The notes under the pieces were generated by a model, which worked only from the letters and a program-made list of their open reading frames with translations, was not told the origin of the DNA and did not search any database. Of a DNA stretch of 64,000 nucleotides, positions 34,759 to 43,424 are shown one piece after another (position 1 is the first letter of the stretch; every line of letters begins with the position of its first letter). Source of the stretch: JAJPHW01 sp963771505 (lineage in GTDB: Bacteria > Acidobacteriota > Terriglobia > Terriglobales > Acidobacteriaceae); contig CAVYTO010000002.1 of NCBI GenBank assembly GCA_963771505.1, positions 868,001 to 932,000 on the forward strand. Reading direction: 5' to 3'. A program made the translations under genes and the position numbers.

Positions 34759-35529
34759 ATGTCAGCCAGCCTGGAAGGCCGCGTCGCCGTAGTTTTTGGG
34801 GTAGCCAACAAACGCTCGATTGCGTGGTCGATCGCGCAGGGATTGCATCAGGCCGGGGCAAAAGTCGTCATTACCTACCAAAATGAACGCCTGGAAGAGG
34901 AAGCCCGCGACCTGATCGCTTCGCTGCCCGGCGCTGAAGGACACATGTGCGATGTGTCGAGCGATGCAGACATTGAAAAGCTGTTCGCACTCCTCAAAGA
35001 GCGGCACGGCAAATTGCACGTCGTCATACACAGCGTCGCCTTCGCCCCGGCTGATGAGTTGAAAAACGATTTCATCCAGACTACGCGGGAAGGCTTTCGC
35101 ATTGCTCACGACGTCAGCGTTTATTCACTGATCGCCGTTTCAAGAGCCGCAGCGCCGCTAATGGCCGACGGCGGAAGCATCATCACGATGAGTTATTACG
35201 GAGCAGAAAAGGTTGTTCCCCACTACAACGTGATGGCAGTGGCGAAAGCCGCGCTCGAATGCACCGTCCGCTACTTGGCTTCTGACTTAGGGAAATTAAA
35301 GATTCGGGTTAATGCGATCTCGGCAGGACCCATTAAGACTTTGGCGGCTCGTGGGATCTCCGGGCTTGGAGAGATGCTGAAGGCGCACGCCGAACGCGCA
35401 CCTCTCGGTCGCAACGTGGATGTTGCCGAAGTAGGAGCCACGGGCGTGTTTCTCGCGTCGGACGCCAGTTCCGGCATCACCGGTGAAGTGATCTACGTGG
35501 ACTGCGGATACAACATCATGGGGTTTTGA
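34759..35529 (+). CDS. fabI: Enoyl-[acyl-carrier-protein] reductase
   Basis: This 256-residue NADH-dependent reductase finishes each fatty acid elongation cycle. It shows the FabI Rossmann variant GVANKRSIAWSIAQGLHQAG, HSVAFAPADELKNDF, the catalytic YNVMAVAKAALE (Tyr-x6-Lys) and IRVNAISAGPIKTLAARGI. GGGGAGG just before the ATG is an excellent ribosome-binding site. It sits apart from the accBC genes further along the window. Confidence 0.97.
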   Translation: MSASLEGRVAVVFGVANKRSIAWSIAQGLHQAGAKVVITYQNERLEEEARDLIASLPGAEGHMCDVSSDADIEKLFALLKERHGKLHVVIHSVAFAPADELKNDFIQTTREGFRIAHDVSVYSLIAVSRAAAPLMADGGSIITMSYYGAEKVVPHYNVMAVAKAALECTVRYLASDLGKLKIRVNAISAGPIKTLAARGISGLGEMLKAHAERAPLGRNVDVAEVGATGVFLASDASSGITGEVIYVDCGYNIMGF

Positions 35530-35544
35530 GCGGACGGCATTGGT

Positions 35545-37875
35545 TTAAAGTTGCGGGCTCGCGCCCACCGCTTTCTCTAAGTCTTCAGCCGCCCTGTTCA
35601 CGCCATTTGCCACGTTCTCGATGACTCTTGCGACCTGCGGCACCTGCCCCTCAGCTTCTTTCCATTTCTTCTCGTCCATATATTCGCGGACGGCAGCAAT
35701 CGGCTTGGCTCCGTAACCGGTGTAGGCTCCTGGCGCGTACACCTGGTTCTTGAACCACGGACGTTCAGGCAGCCCGGCATCGTTGAGGAATAATCGCGGG
35801 ACGGCGATCAAATCGGCGTTGATTAAAGATGCCTGCTGGTCTGAAAAAGCGGGCGATCCTTTCGACTGCCAAGTTGTCAGGGCTTTTGAGTAGCGATCCG
35901 CGCTTTTCTTCAGTTCATCGATCGAGTTCTTGAGCGGAGCAAAGTTCAAGAAAGGAGGGACGCTTTCGACAGGAGGGGGCACCGAAGGCTTGTGCGGATC
36001 GGCGGTGGCGCTGAACACACCTTCCTGCAACTCAAGGTTGCGCTCGGTGAATTCGTCCTGCTTATCTTTAAGCAACTTTTCCAGTTCAGTTTCATATTTC
36101 GCGATGGCATTTGCCTGCGGAGCGTAATCGGCGGGAATGAGATCGGCGTCGGCGAGCCGCATGATGGCGGTTCCCGCTGTTTGCGCGAGTGCTCGTTCAT
36201 AAACGAATTCGGTGTCCGCGAAGTGGGTGTACCAATAAAAGTCGTCGTAGATGGAATGGTACTGGTCGCCCTCTTCCTCCCCGCCGAACTCGACGCTGAG
36301 CGTAGAGATGCCAGCGTAGTCCTGAAACGCGGTGAAGTCCGACCCGTCTCCAAGCGCGCCTACCGCCAAGTTCTTGCGATGGCGCGTCTCGGTGCGTTCA
36401 TCCTCGTCTTTGGCCTTGGCGATACTGGCCAGGTGCGACCGGTCGTAGACCGAGATGTGCTTTTCGGGGTCCTCGATGTCACGAGCGACGCCGCTGATGA
36501 AACTTTCCAGGTCTTGGGTTCCGCCGGGGAAAAAGTATCCGCGTTCGGTGCTATCGGAGTTGATGTAAGCGACGGCATGCTGCTTCAATTCGTCCAGGTG
36601 CGTTTCCACCCATTCAACCGAACCGAGAAGGCCCGGTTCTTCGCCGTCCCACGCGCAGTAGATGATGGTGCGTTTGGGTTTCCAACCTTGCCGGTGCAGC
36701 TCGCCCAGCATCCGAGCTTCTTCGAGCATTGCTGACTGGCCGGAGATAGGATCGTCGGCGCCGTTCACCCATGCGTCGAAATGATTGCCGCGTATCACCC
36801 ACTGGCCGTCGTCGGAACCGTGCAGCGTGGCGATCACGTCGTAGATCGGTTTCATGTCCCAGTTGGATGCAACCTTCAGGTGAACTTTGGCCGGGCCGGG
36901 ACCGACGTGATAGGTGATCGGCAGAGATCCACGCCAATCCGGCGGGGCGATTGCGCCTTTCAGCGCAGACAGAAGCGGAAGTGCGTCCGCGTACGAAATA
37001 GGCAGGACTGGAATTTTAGTGATGGTCTTGGCATCTTTGATTGCCAAACGTTTGGCGTCGGGGGTGGCGCCGGCGCCCGGAGTGAGAGGATCGCCAGGAT
37101 AGTCGGTATCCATTACGCTGCCGCGCTGCACCCCATCGCGAGGACGCCAACCACCGGACGGGTAATCGTCGCCGTTGTAGTACCCGTCCCCCTTCGGATC
37201 GGAGTAAATGATGCAGCCGATGGCGCCATGTTCGCCAGCCACTTTCGGTTTAATCCCGCGCCAGCCGCCGCCGTAACGAGCGATGACAATCGCGCCCTTC
37301 ACCGAAATTCCAAGCCGATCCAGTTGTTCGTAGTCTTCCCTGTTGCCGTGGTTTACGTAGACGAGCGGCGCGGTGACGTCGCCATCGATGGAATACGCGT
37401 TGTATGTGGGAAGCTGTTCGGCGGTCTGGTTGGAAGTTGGATCGATTGCCAGCGATGGCTCTTGCAACTTCGCCCGAAATTTCGTCGGCTCAACAAGTTC
37501 GACCAAGCGATCTTTGGGCGTAGGAAACAGGACGCTGAAAGTTTCGATTCGCGCGTCGAAGCCCCAATCCTTAAATTTCGCGAGAATCCACTCTGCGTTG
37601 TCTTTGTCGTAAGGCGAACCAACGTGGTGGGGACGGGCGCTGAGACGCCGCATATTCTCGCGAATGTTGGCGGGCATTGTCCCGTCGCGAAATTTCTTTT
37701 CCCAGTCGACTTCCTCGGAGACGCGTTGAGAGCTGTAGCCGAGCAGCTTGGTCGGCCGGACGAGAGGTTGGTGTTGCGTTTCGTCTGACTGGGTGTAAGA
37801 CAGCGAGGCCAGCAGGAAAAGTGAACAACACACCAACACAAGTCTCATGGGTTTCGTCGGAACTTTCGAGAACAT
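35545..37875 (-). CDS. Secreted PSMA-like M28 peptidase, copy 1
   Basis: This 776-residue exported protein has a signal segment (MRLVLVCCSLFLLASLSYTQ; an ATG at 37848 is also possible). A protease-associated domain (about 170-280) is followed by the M28 catalytic core, with RGNHFDAWVNGADDPISG, YCAWDGEEPGLLGSVEW and GDGSDFTAFQDYAG carrying the usual metal ligands. A helical dimerisation domain (about 580-760) resembles transferrin receptor and PSMA. Glutamate carboxypeptidase II-type activity is inferred from this layout. A second copy is at 55881-58046. The usual DPNSG reads DPISG here. Confidence 0.9.
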   Translation of the reverse strand: MFSKVPTKPMRLVLVCCSLFLLASLSYTQSDETQHQPLVRPTKLLGYSSQRVSEEVDWEKKFRDGTMPANIRENMRRLSARPHHVGSPYDKDNAEWILAKFKDWGFDARIETFSVLFPTPKDRLVELVEPTKFRAKLQEPSLAIDPTSNQTAEQLPTYNAYSIDGDVTAPLVYVNHGNREDYEQLDRLGISVKGAIVIARYGGGWRGIKPKVAGEHGAIGCIIYSDPKGDGYYNGDDYPSGGWRPRDGVQRGSVMDTDYPGDPLTPGAGATPDAKRLAIKDAKTITKIPVLPISYADALPLLSALKGAIAPPDWRGSLPITYHVGPGPAKVHLKVASNWDMKPIYDVIATLHGSDDGQWVIRGNHFDAWVNGADDPISGQSAMLEEARMLGELHRQGWKPKRTIIYCAWDGEEPGLLGSVEWVETHLDELKQHAVAYINSDSTERGYFFPGGTQDLESFISGVARDIEDPEKHISVYDRSHLASIAKAKDEDERTETRHRKNLAVGALGDGSDFTAFQDYAGISTLSVEFGGEEEGDQYHSIYDDFYWYTHFADTEFVYERALAQTAGTAIMRLADADLIPADYAPQANAIAKYETELEKLLKDKQDEFTERNLELQEGVFSATADPHKPSVPPPVESVPPFLNFAPLKNSIDELKKSADRYSKALTTWQSKGSPAFSDQQASLINADLIAVPRLFLNDAGLPERPWFKNQVYAPGAYTGYGAKPIAAVREYMDEKKWKEAEGQVPQVARVIENVANGVNRAAEDLEKAVGASPQL

Positions 37876-37955
37876 ATAAGATCAGGAATCCTCAGCTAGG
37901 TTTAGGGAAAATACCCCATCCACATTACAGAAGAATGTTCTGGACGGCTAGCAGG

Positions 37956-38393
37956 TCAAGCGCCGACAGATGACGTCATCTTGAGCAGGCGTTGATTCTC
38001 GCCCGTACTCTCAATCGAAATCTCGGTGTCACGCTCTTCCGCAAAGCGCGCGAATTTTTCTCCCCACTCGATTAATAGAATGCTTTTGTCTGAAATCAGG
38101 TCGTCTAAACCTAGAGTTTCGAGCTGGCGAAGGGTGTCAACGCGGTAGAGATCGATGTGATAAAGCGTTGCGTCCGGCCCGCGATATTCATGAATCAAAG
38201 TGAAGGTGGGACTGGTAACGTCCTCTGGCGCAGCGGCGCGAAATGCCTGAGCTATGCCTTTGACCAGCGTGGTCTTTCCCGCTCCCAGATTTCCGCGCAA
38301 TAGAACGAGTTTAGGTGGGGTGAGATGAGCAGCCAGTTCGCGGCCCAGCGCGATGGTCTCGTTCTCGGAGTGTGTAGTGAATTCCCGCGTCAT
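37956..38393 (-). CDS. tsaE: tRNA threonylcarbamoyladenosine synthesis ATPase TsaE
   Basis: This 145-residue P-loop ATPase supports formation of threonylcarbamoyladenosine at tRNA position 37 with TsaB and TsaD. The Walker A is LRGNLGAGKTTLVKG (about 34-48), with TSPTFTLIHEYRG, HIDLYRVD and LIEWGEKF after it. Next on the minus strand upstream are a PilZ gene and nnrD, an arrangement in which nnrD and tsaE are often neighbours. Confidence 0.95.
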   Translation of the reverse strand: MTREFTTHSENETIALGRELAAHLTPPKLVLLRGNLGAGKTTLVKGIAQAFRAAAPEDVTSPTFTLIHEYRGPDATLYHIDLYRVDTLRQLETLGLDDLISDKSILLIEWGEKFARFAEERDTEISIESTGENQRLLKMTSSVGA

Positions 38394-38453
38394 CTGGCTC
38401 AGTTTGCAGAACCAGTATAACGACGCGGGATATTCGTTTCGAATGGATTGGCG

Positions 38454-38843
38454 TTACACGGTTTTGGGTGCCCACTGGCTTGATCGCATGCCCACAAAGC
38501 TGCGGTCGGTTGCGGAATCGACGGTCATTCGCAAAGAACGATGATCGTCGTCGCCGAGCGCGATAAAACGAAATGGTTGGAGGGTGCATTCGGTCCCGCG
38601 CATGGGATTGAGCATTTCTGCCATGCCGCGGACGGGACCGGCATCGGTCTGGAAAGCTACCTCTACAAAGTCGCCTTCGCTCAGCGATCTGGCGAGACGA
38701 AGCAGGCCGCCTGTGGTGGAAACGGTTTGCAATTTGCCTTTGGCGCGTTGCCCGTCTTCGAGCATCACTACGGCTCCAATGGAGCCACCCACATGAAGGC
38801 GAGGCGCACGTTTCTGCGTATTGGGTTGGGGAAAATGAGTCAT
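38454..38843 (-). CDS. PilZ-like domain protein
   Basis: About 129 residues from the ATG at 38843 (MTHFPQPNTQKRAPRLHVGG). The N-terminal basic motif QKRAPRLHV and the later STTGGLLRLARSL fit a PilZ beta-barrel, the c-di-GMP receptor domain. The second motif lacks the usual Asp/Asn before Ser, so c-di-GMP binding may be weak or absent. It lies between tsaE and nnrD. It could couple the HD-GYP protein's signal to the pilus, but there is no direct evidence. Confidence 0.75.
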   Translation of the reverse strand: MTHFPQPNTQKRAPRLHVGGSIGAVVMLEDGQRAKGKLQTVSTTGGLLRLARSLSEGDFVEVAFQTDAGPVRGMAEMLNPMRGTECTLQPFRFIALGDDDHRSLRMTVDSATDRSFVGMRSSQWAPKTV

Positions 38844-38995
38844 GATGACTTCAATATGCCATAGCACTTTGGTGGGGTACACATTACGGAAGCGGCTGCC
38901 CGGATTCCGCGTGCCTGCAACGAGGGGAAGCTTCTAAGTGTGTGCAGCGCGGGCGAATACCGAGAGTTAACTATCCGGTTAATGACCTGACCAGA

Positions 38996-40564
38996 TCACC
39001 CATGAATCTCAACCACTCCAGTTTCCGCAGCTATTCGCGTACGGCGAAAGGCTTCGGGAAGGGCGCCTAACAGGTCGGTAGCGACCAGGGAATGCTCGCC
39101 CATTCGTTCACATGCAATGTCGCCCGCCAGCCCGTGCAGATAGACTGCGGCGACCACAGCCGAAAAGACCTGCTTCGGATTTTGCGCTATCATTCCTGCG
39201 ACCATTCCCGTCAGGATATCTCCCGTGCCGCCAGTCGCCATGCCGGGGTTACCGTTTGCGTTGACCCATAAATCTCCATCAGGATGCGAGATCAGAGTTC
39301 GATGGCCTTTCAGCACCACGATGAGCTGATGCTCTCTCGCGAAATTGCGAGCGAGTTCGATCCGATTCGCCTGCACTTCGGGGATGGTGCATGCCGCCAG
39401 ACGCGCCATTTCTCCCGGATGAGGAGTGATTGCGAGAGTTTTGCCTGCTCCATTGAGTTCGTCGCTTTTTCCGTCGAAGGCATTAAGGCCATCTGCATCG
39501 AGAACCATGGACGTTGAAAACGAAGCAACGAGTCTGCGCACCAGTTTGGCGGTTTCTTGATGCCGCGAGATGCCTGGTCCGATCGCGACAACTGACTTGC
39601 CGCTGGCAAGCTTAATAATTTCGTCAAAAGCGCCGGAATCGATGGTTCCAGATTCGGTTTCGAGAAGCGGTTCCGACATCAGCTCGGGATGGAAGCCGGC
39701 AACCGTTGCTAAGGCAGATTTCGTGGTGGCCACGGTGGCCAGTCCGGCTCCGGTTCTGAGCGCTGCCATTGCAGACATGGCGACGGATCCAGCTTTGCCC
39801 AGTGATCCGCCGACGAGCAGCACATGGCCGAAACTACCTTTATTTGAGTCGGCGGGGCGCGGCCCGATCAGTGTCGCGACGTCGCGAGCCGTGGTCACGT
39901 TGAGATTCCCGGATGAAGTTACCGCCCCGTCGGGCGAACCGATCGGGCATACGCTGGTTGGACCATCCACGATATGCCCGAAAACATGTGCAGGCTTGGG
40001 AGCTGTAAACGTCACCACTGCTTTCGCGAGGACCATCGACTCCGGCTGCTCACCGTGAGCATCGGCGTTTGCGCCTGATGGAATGTCGATGGATACGATT
40101 GGCTTACCGCTGGAATTGAGCGCAGTTATGGCAGCAGCGTATAGCTCACTTACGGGCGGACGAAATCCCGTGCCCAGAATTGCATCGACTAAAACTTCAC
40201 TTTTGAAGAAGTTGAGCGCAGATTGTTTCTGCAATTCCGCTAACGAGCGGACCAGTGTCGGAGTGATTCCGATCCGCGCGAACATGGCCGCCGCATCACC
40301 CCGCAATTCCGAGGGGTCGCAGAGCACGAGCGCTTCGATGCACTTACCGTTTTCGCGCAGCTTTCGCGCGACCACGAATCCGTCGCCACCGTTGTTACCT
40401 TTACCGCAGATTACGCCGACGCGCACGGCATGCGGATAGCGCAAGCGCACAAACTCTGCGACAGCCGTTCCGGCGTTTTCCATCAACGTGAGCGAGGGCA
40501 CGCCAAAGCGTTCTGTTGTGACGCGGTCGATCTCGCGCATTTCGTCGGCGGTGACGATCTTCAT
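38996..40564 (-). CDS. nnrD: Bifunctional NAD(P)HX epimerase/dehydratase
   Basis: About 522 residues from the ATG at 40564 (MKIVTADEMREIDRVTTERF); the open frame extends 24 codons upstream but lacks family similarity. The N-terminal YjeF-type domain (GVICGKGNNGGDGFVVARKL) epimerises hydrated NAD(P)H. The C-terminal carbohydrate-kinase-like domain (HVLLVGGSLGKAGSVAMSA, ITPHPGEMARLA, and NGNPGMATGGTGDILTGMVA) dehydrates it. Both are complete, so this is the usual two-domain repair enzyme. Confidence 0.96.
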   Translation of the reverse strand: MKIVTADEMREIDRVTTERFGVPSLTLMENAGTAVAEFVRLRYPHAVRVGVICGKGNNGGDGFVVARKLRENGKCIEALVLCDPSELRGDAAAMFARIGITPTLVRSLAELQKQSALNFFKSEVLVDAILGTGFRPPVSELYAAAITALNSSGKPIVSIDIPSGANADAHGEQPESMVLAKAVVTFTAPKPAHVFGHIVDGPTSVCPIGSPDGAVTSSGNLNVTTARDVATLIGPRPADSNKGSFGHVLLVGGSLGKAGSVAMSAMAALRTGAGLATVATTKSALATVAGFHPELMSEPLLETESGTIDSGAFDEIIKLASGKSVVAIGPGISRHQETAKLVRRLVASFSTSMVLDADGLNAFDGKSDELNGAGKTLAITPHPGEMARLAACTIPEVQANRIELARNFAREHQLIVVLKGHRTLISHPDGDLWVNANGNPGMATGGTGDILTGMVAGMIAQNPKQVFSAVVAAVYLHGLAGDIACERMGEHSLVATDLLGALPEAFRRTRIAAETGVVEIHG

Positions 40565-40717
40565 CTTTTCCACTTTAAAGCATGCACACTCTTTGCGTGA
40601 ATCCGCCTTGCGGTAATTCACAGCCAGCAGGTTCAAACGTCACATCTTTTAACTTCAGCCGGGTGATAGGGTGACGTGGAAGGGATGCTCACTTTTGGAA
40701 TCCGACGGCCGACATTT

Positions 40718-41785
40718 ATGAATAAAGCAATATGGCTCGGGCTGGCGATTTGCAGCTTGGCTCTTTCTGCTCACGCCGCCGTAACTGAAATTCGCAAGGA
40801 CTTCCCTGCGCGGACTGTGCTTCTGAATAATGTTCCGATTTTGTCGGCTCCCACTTCAACCGGCGAATACCTGATCAGCGGGTATCTCGACCAACCGGCA
40901 GGCAGTAGTGTCACGGCTACGCTGTCGTGGCTCGATGAAAACGGCACGCGCCAATTCGCGGCCTTAGGAACTTCAACTTCAGTAAGTGCGAGCGTGCTGG
41001 TGCGCACTCAGGCAAACACGACGCCCACTGTGAGCACGGCAGGCAAAATCTCCGGAGCGTATGACTTATTTATTACGGGTCTTGGCTTTTGGCCGGCAGG
41101 AAATTCCGGACAGGGAGGAATCACGGATCCCGTTAGCTACAGCGATTGGCCGCTGACGCCGACCACGCTCATCAGTACCGCTTTCGATGCTAACTATTAT
41201 GTGCTCGCTCTAGTTCCGGGTATTGGCTCCCAACAGTTGACGCTTGACTGGACGGACGCCCGGAGCCAGCGTTCACTTGTGATCAAGCAAAACGCGCTCA
41301 CGACCACGGGCACTGGTTTCCAACTCATTCACGCGGTGGCCGGGTCTAGCGTGACGATCAGCAGCAATTGCATAGCAAATTGTCCGACCGCCACGATTGT
41401 CATGATCGATATGGGGACGCCAGCTTCAGGATCCGGTCCACTCAGCGATCACGAGCATTATCTTTTGGATTGGTCAGACGCGACGTATCCGAATAAGGAG
41501 ATCGTTGTGTCTCAAGGTTCGAGCATTGGCGTCGCCTTGTTCCTTGCGAATATTACCGAGCCAGTCGCTCCCAATTGCACTGGTGAGACCCTGTACGCCA
41601 TTACTGAAAGCTCAGGCGACGTCATGCAGGCCCATGGAAACTGCGACGGGAAGCCTTATTCCTTAATCTTTCCTACATTCATTGCCAGCGGGAGCACGGC
41701 AGCTATAGAAACCGAAAACTGGCAAGGAATCGGATGGGGCAGCTCGCCGACCTATAGCGCGGAGGGCATCGTGATCGAGTTTTAA
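40718..41785 (+). CDS. Secreted protein of unknown function with repeated LDW motifs
   Basis: About 355 residues from the ATG at 40718, which begins a signal peptide (MNKAIWLGLAICSLALSAHA); the longer frame from 40676 is unlikely. The mature part is Ser/Thr-rich beta structure. Two segments share the pattern LDW-(S/T)-DA (LTLDWTDARSQRS and LLDWSDATYPNKE), each followed by a hydrophobic strand, suggesting an internal duplication, and LSWLDENGTRQF may be a third, weaker copy. Cysteines pair as NCIANC and NCTGE. No family was recognised. Confidence 0.6.
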   Translation: MNKAIWLGLAICSLALSAHAAVTEIRKDFPARTVLLNNVPILSAPTSTGEYLISGYLDQPAGSSVTATLSWLDENGTRQFAALGTSTSVSASVLVRTQANTTPTVSTAGKISGAYDLFITGLGFWPAGNSGQGGITDPVSYSDWPLTPTTLISTAFDANYYVLALVPGIGSQQLTLDWTDARSQRSLVIKQNALTTTGTGFQLIHAVAGSSVTISSNCIANCPTATIVMIDMGTPASGSGPLSDHEHYLLDWSDATYPNKEIVVSQGSSIGVALFLANITEPVAPNCTGETLYAITESSGDVMQAHGNCDGKPYSLIFPTFIASGSTAAIETENWQGIGWGSSPTYSAEGIVIEF

Positions 41786-41806
41786 TAGTTCAATCCGCCA
41801 CGAGCT

Positions 41807-43399
41807 TTACTTCCGCGCTTCCAGCGCTTGCACTTTACTGTTCTTCTGTCCGTAGGTGAAATACACGACCAACCCAATCACCAGCCAGATGATGAGCCGC
41901 GCCCAATTGATCCACCCCAGCTTGTACATCATGTAGCTGTTGAACAGGATGCCTAGCATTGGGACTAGCGGCACCCAAGGAGTACGGAACGGCCGCGGCT
42001 GATTGGGATCGCTTCTGCGTAACATAATCACCGCGATGCAAACGATCACGAATGCCAGAAGCGTACCGATATTCACCATCTTGCCGAGCTGATCGATCGG
42101 AGTCAGGCTGCCTAAAACCGCGGCCAGCGTTCCGACCAGGAATGTATTCTTCCACGGAGTCCGCCACTTGGGGTGAACATCAGCAAAAAATTTCTTTGGC
42201 AGCAATCCATCTTTCGCCATGGAATAGAGAACACGGGTCTGCCCTAAAAGCATGACCAGCATGACGCTGGTGAGACCGGCGAGCGCGCCTAATGTGATGA
42301 TGTGCGAAGCGCCGGTGAGGCCGCGATCCAGAAAGGCGCGAGCTACCGGAGCTTCAATGTTGACGTTGCGCCACGGCACCATGCCGGTGAGGACGGCGGC
42401 AACGGCAATATAAAGGACGGTGCAGGCCGATAGCGAAGCAATGATGCCGATGGGTAAATCACGCTGCGGATTCTTGGCTTCCTGCGCGGTGGTGGAAACT
42501 GCGTCGAATCCGATGTAGGCAAAAAAGATGTAGGCGGCCCCGGCACCGATGCCCGCAAATCCCATGGGTGCAAAAGTTGACCAGTCGCTGCCCCAGTTGC
42601 TGGTGTCAACGTAGTGGGAGCCTAACGCAATTACAAAAAGGACTACCGAAACTTTGATGGCAACGATGGTCGCGTTGAAACGTGCGCTTTCTTTGATTCC
42701 GATGGCAAGAACATATGTAATGACGAGAGCGATGATGAATGCCGGCATGTTCCAGCCAAGTTCCATCCCGAAAATCGTCGGAGCATTGAGAATGGCGTGG
42801 GCACGTTGCAGCAACTCAGGAGATTGCGCCGCGATGATGTCAGCCACCCGGTTCAGAAAAGCTTGTGTGCCGGGTACTAGCGTGGAGTCCGACGCCAGCG
42901 CCATCTGGCGGGCCACGAAGCCTTCCGCCACCCGAAGGCCGGTCCAGTGATCGTAGGCCAGCCAGAGCGGCATCTTGACGTGGAAAATATCCAACAGTTC
43001 GATGAAGTGGTTCGACCATCCCGAAGAAACCGTACTCGCGCCCATGGCGTATTCGAGCGTAAGGTCCCAGCCAATGATCCAGGCGAACAGTTCACCCAAA
43101 GTCGCGTATGCGTAGGTGTAAGCGCTGCCGGCAAGCGGAATCATGGCGGCGAATTCGGCATAGCATAAGGCGGCGAACGCGCAGCCGAGTCCGGAGATGA
43201 CAAATGAGAGCATTAAGCCAGGACCAGCGTAGTGCGCGCCTAACCCGGAAAAAACGAAGATGCCAGCGCCGATGACTGCGCCCACGCCGAGCGCCGTCAA
43301 TTGGACTGGGCCGAGCGTCCGTTTCAGGCTATGTTCGCCGGTTTCCTGCGCCTCTGACATCAACATGCTCAGCGGCTTTCGTGCAAACAAATTTGCCAT
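41807..43399 (-). CDS. APC-superfamily amino acid permease, copy 1
   Basis: This 530-residue inner-membrane transporter has about 12-14 hydrophobic helices. The opening LKRTLGPVQLTALGVGAVIG and AGIFVFSGLGAHYAGPGLML match the helix-1 and helix-2 APC signature, and AYIFFAYIGFDAVSTTAQEA the conserved helix 6-7 region. A soluble segment of about 60 residues (around 120-185) sits between helices, typical of cationic amino acid transporters. Substrate is not determined. Its paralogue ends 25 bases upstream. Confidence 0.93.
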   Translation of the reverse strand: MANLFARKPLSMLMSEAQETGEHSLKRTLGPVQLTALGVGAVIGAGIFVFSGLGAHYAGPGLMLSFVISGLGCAFAALCYAEFAAMIPLAGSAYTYAYATLGELFAWIIGWDLTLEYAMGASTVSSGWSNHFIELLDIFHVKMPLWLAYDHWTGLRVAEGFVARQMALASDSTLVPGTQAFLNRVADIIAAQSPELLQRAHAILNAPTIFGMELGWNMPAFIIALVITYVLAIGIKESARFNATIVAIKVSVVLFVIALGSHYVDTSNWGSDWSTFAPMGFAGIGAGAAYIFFAYIGFDAVSTTAQEAKNPQRDLPIGIIASLSACTVLYIAVAAVLTGMVPWRNVNIEAPVARAFLDRGLTGASHIITLGALAGLTSVMLVMLLGQTRVLYSMAKDGLLPKKFFADVHPKWRTPWKNTFLVGTLAAVLGSLTPIDQLGKMVNIGTLLAFVIVCIAVIMLRRSDPNQPRPFRTPWVPLVPMLGILFNSYMMYKLGWINWARLIIWLVIGLVVYFTYGQKNSKVQALEARK

Positions 43400-43424
43400 C
43401 TATGAATTCTCCTTGATGCGTTGC

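Noticed and set aside
36781..37788. 335-codon antisense frame over peptidase copy 1
   Set aside because: High-GC shadow of the M28 gene with biased composition and no recognised motif.
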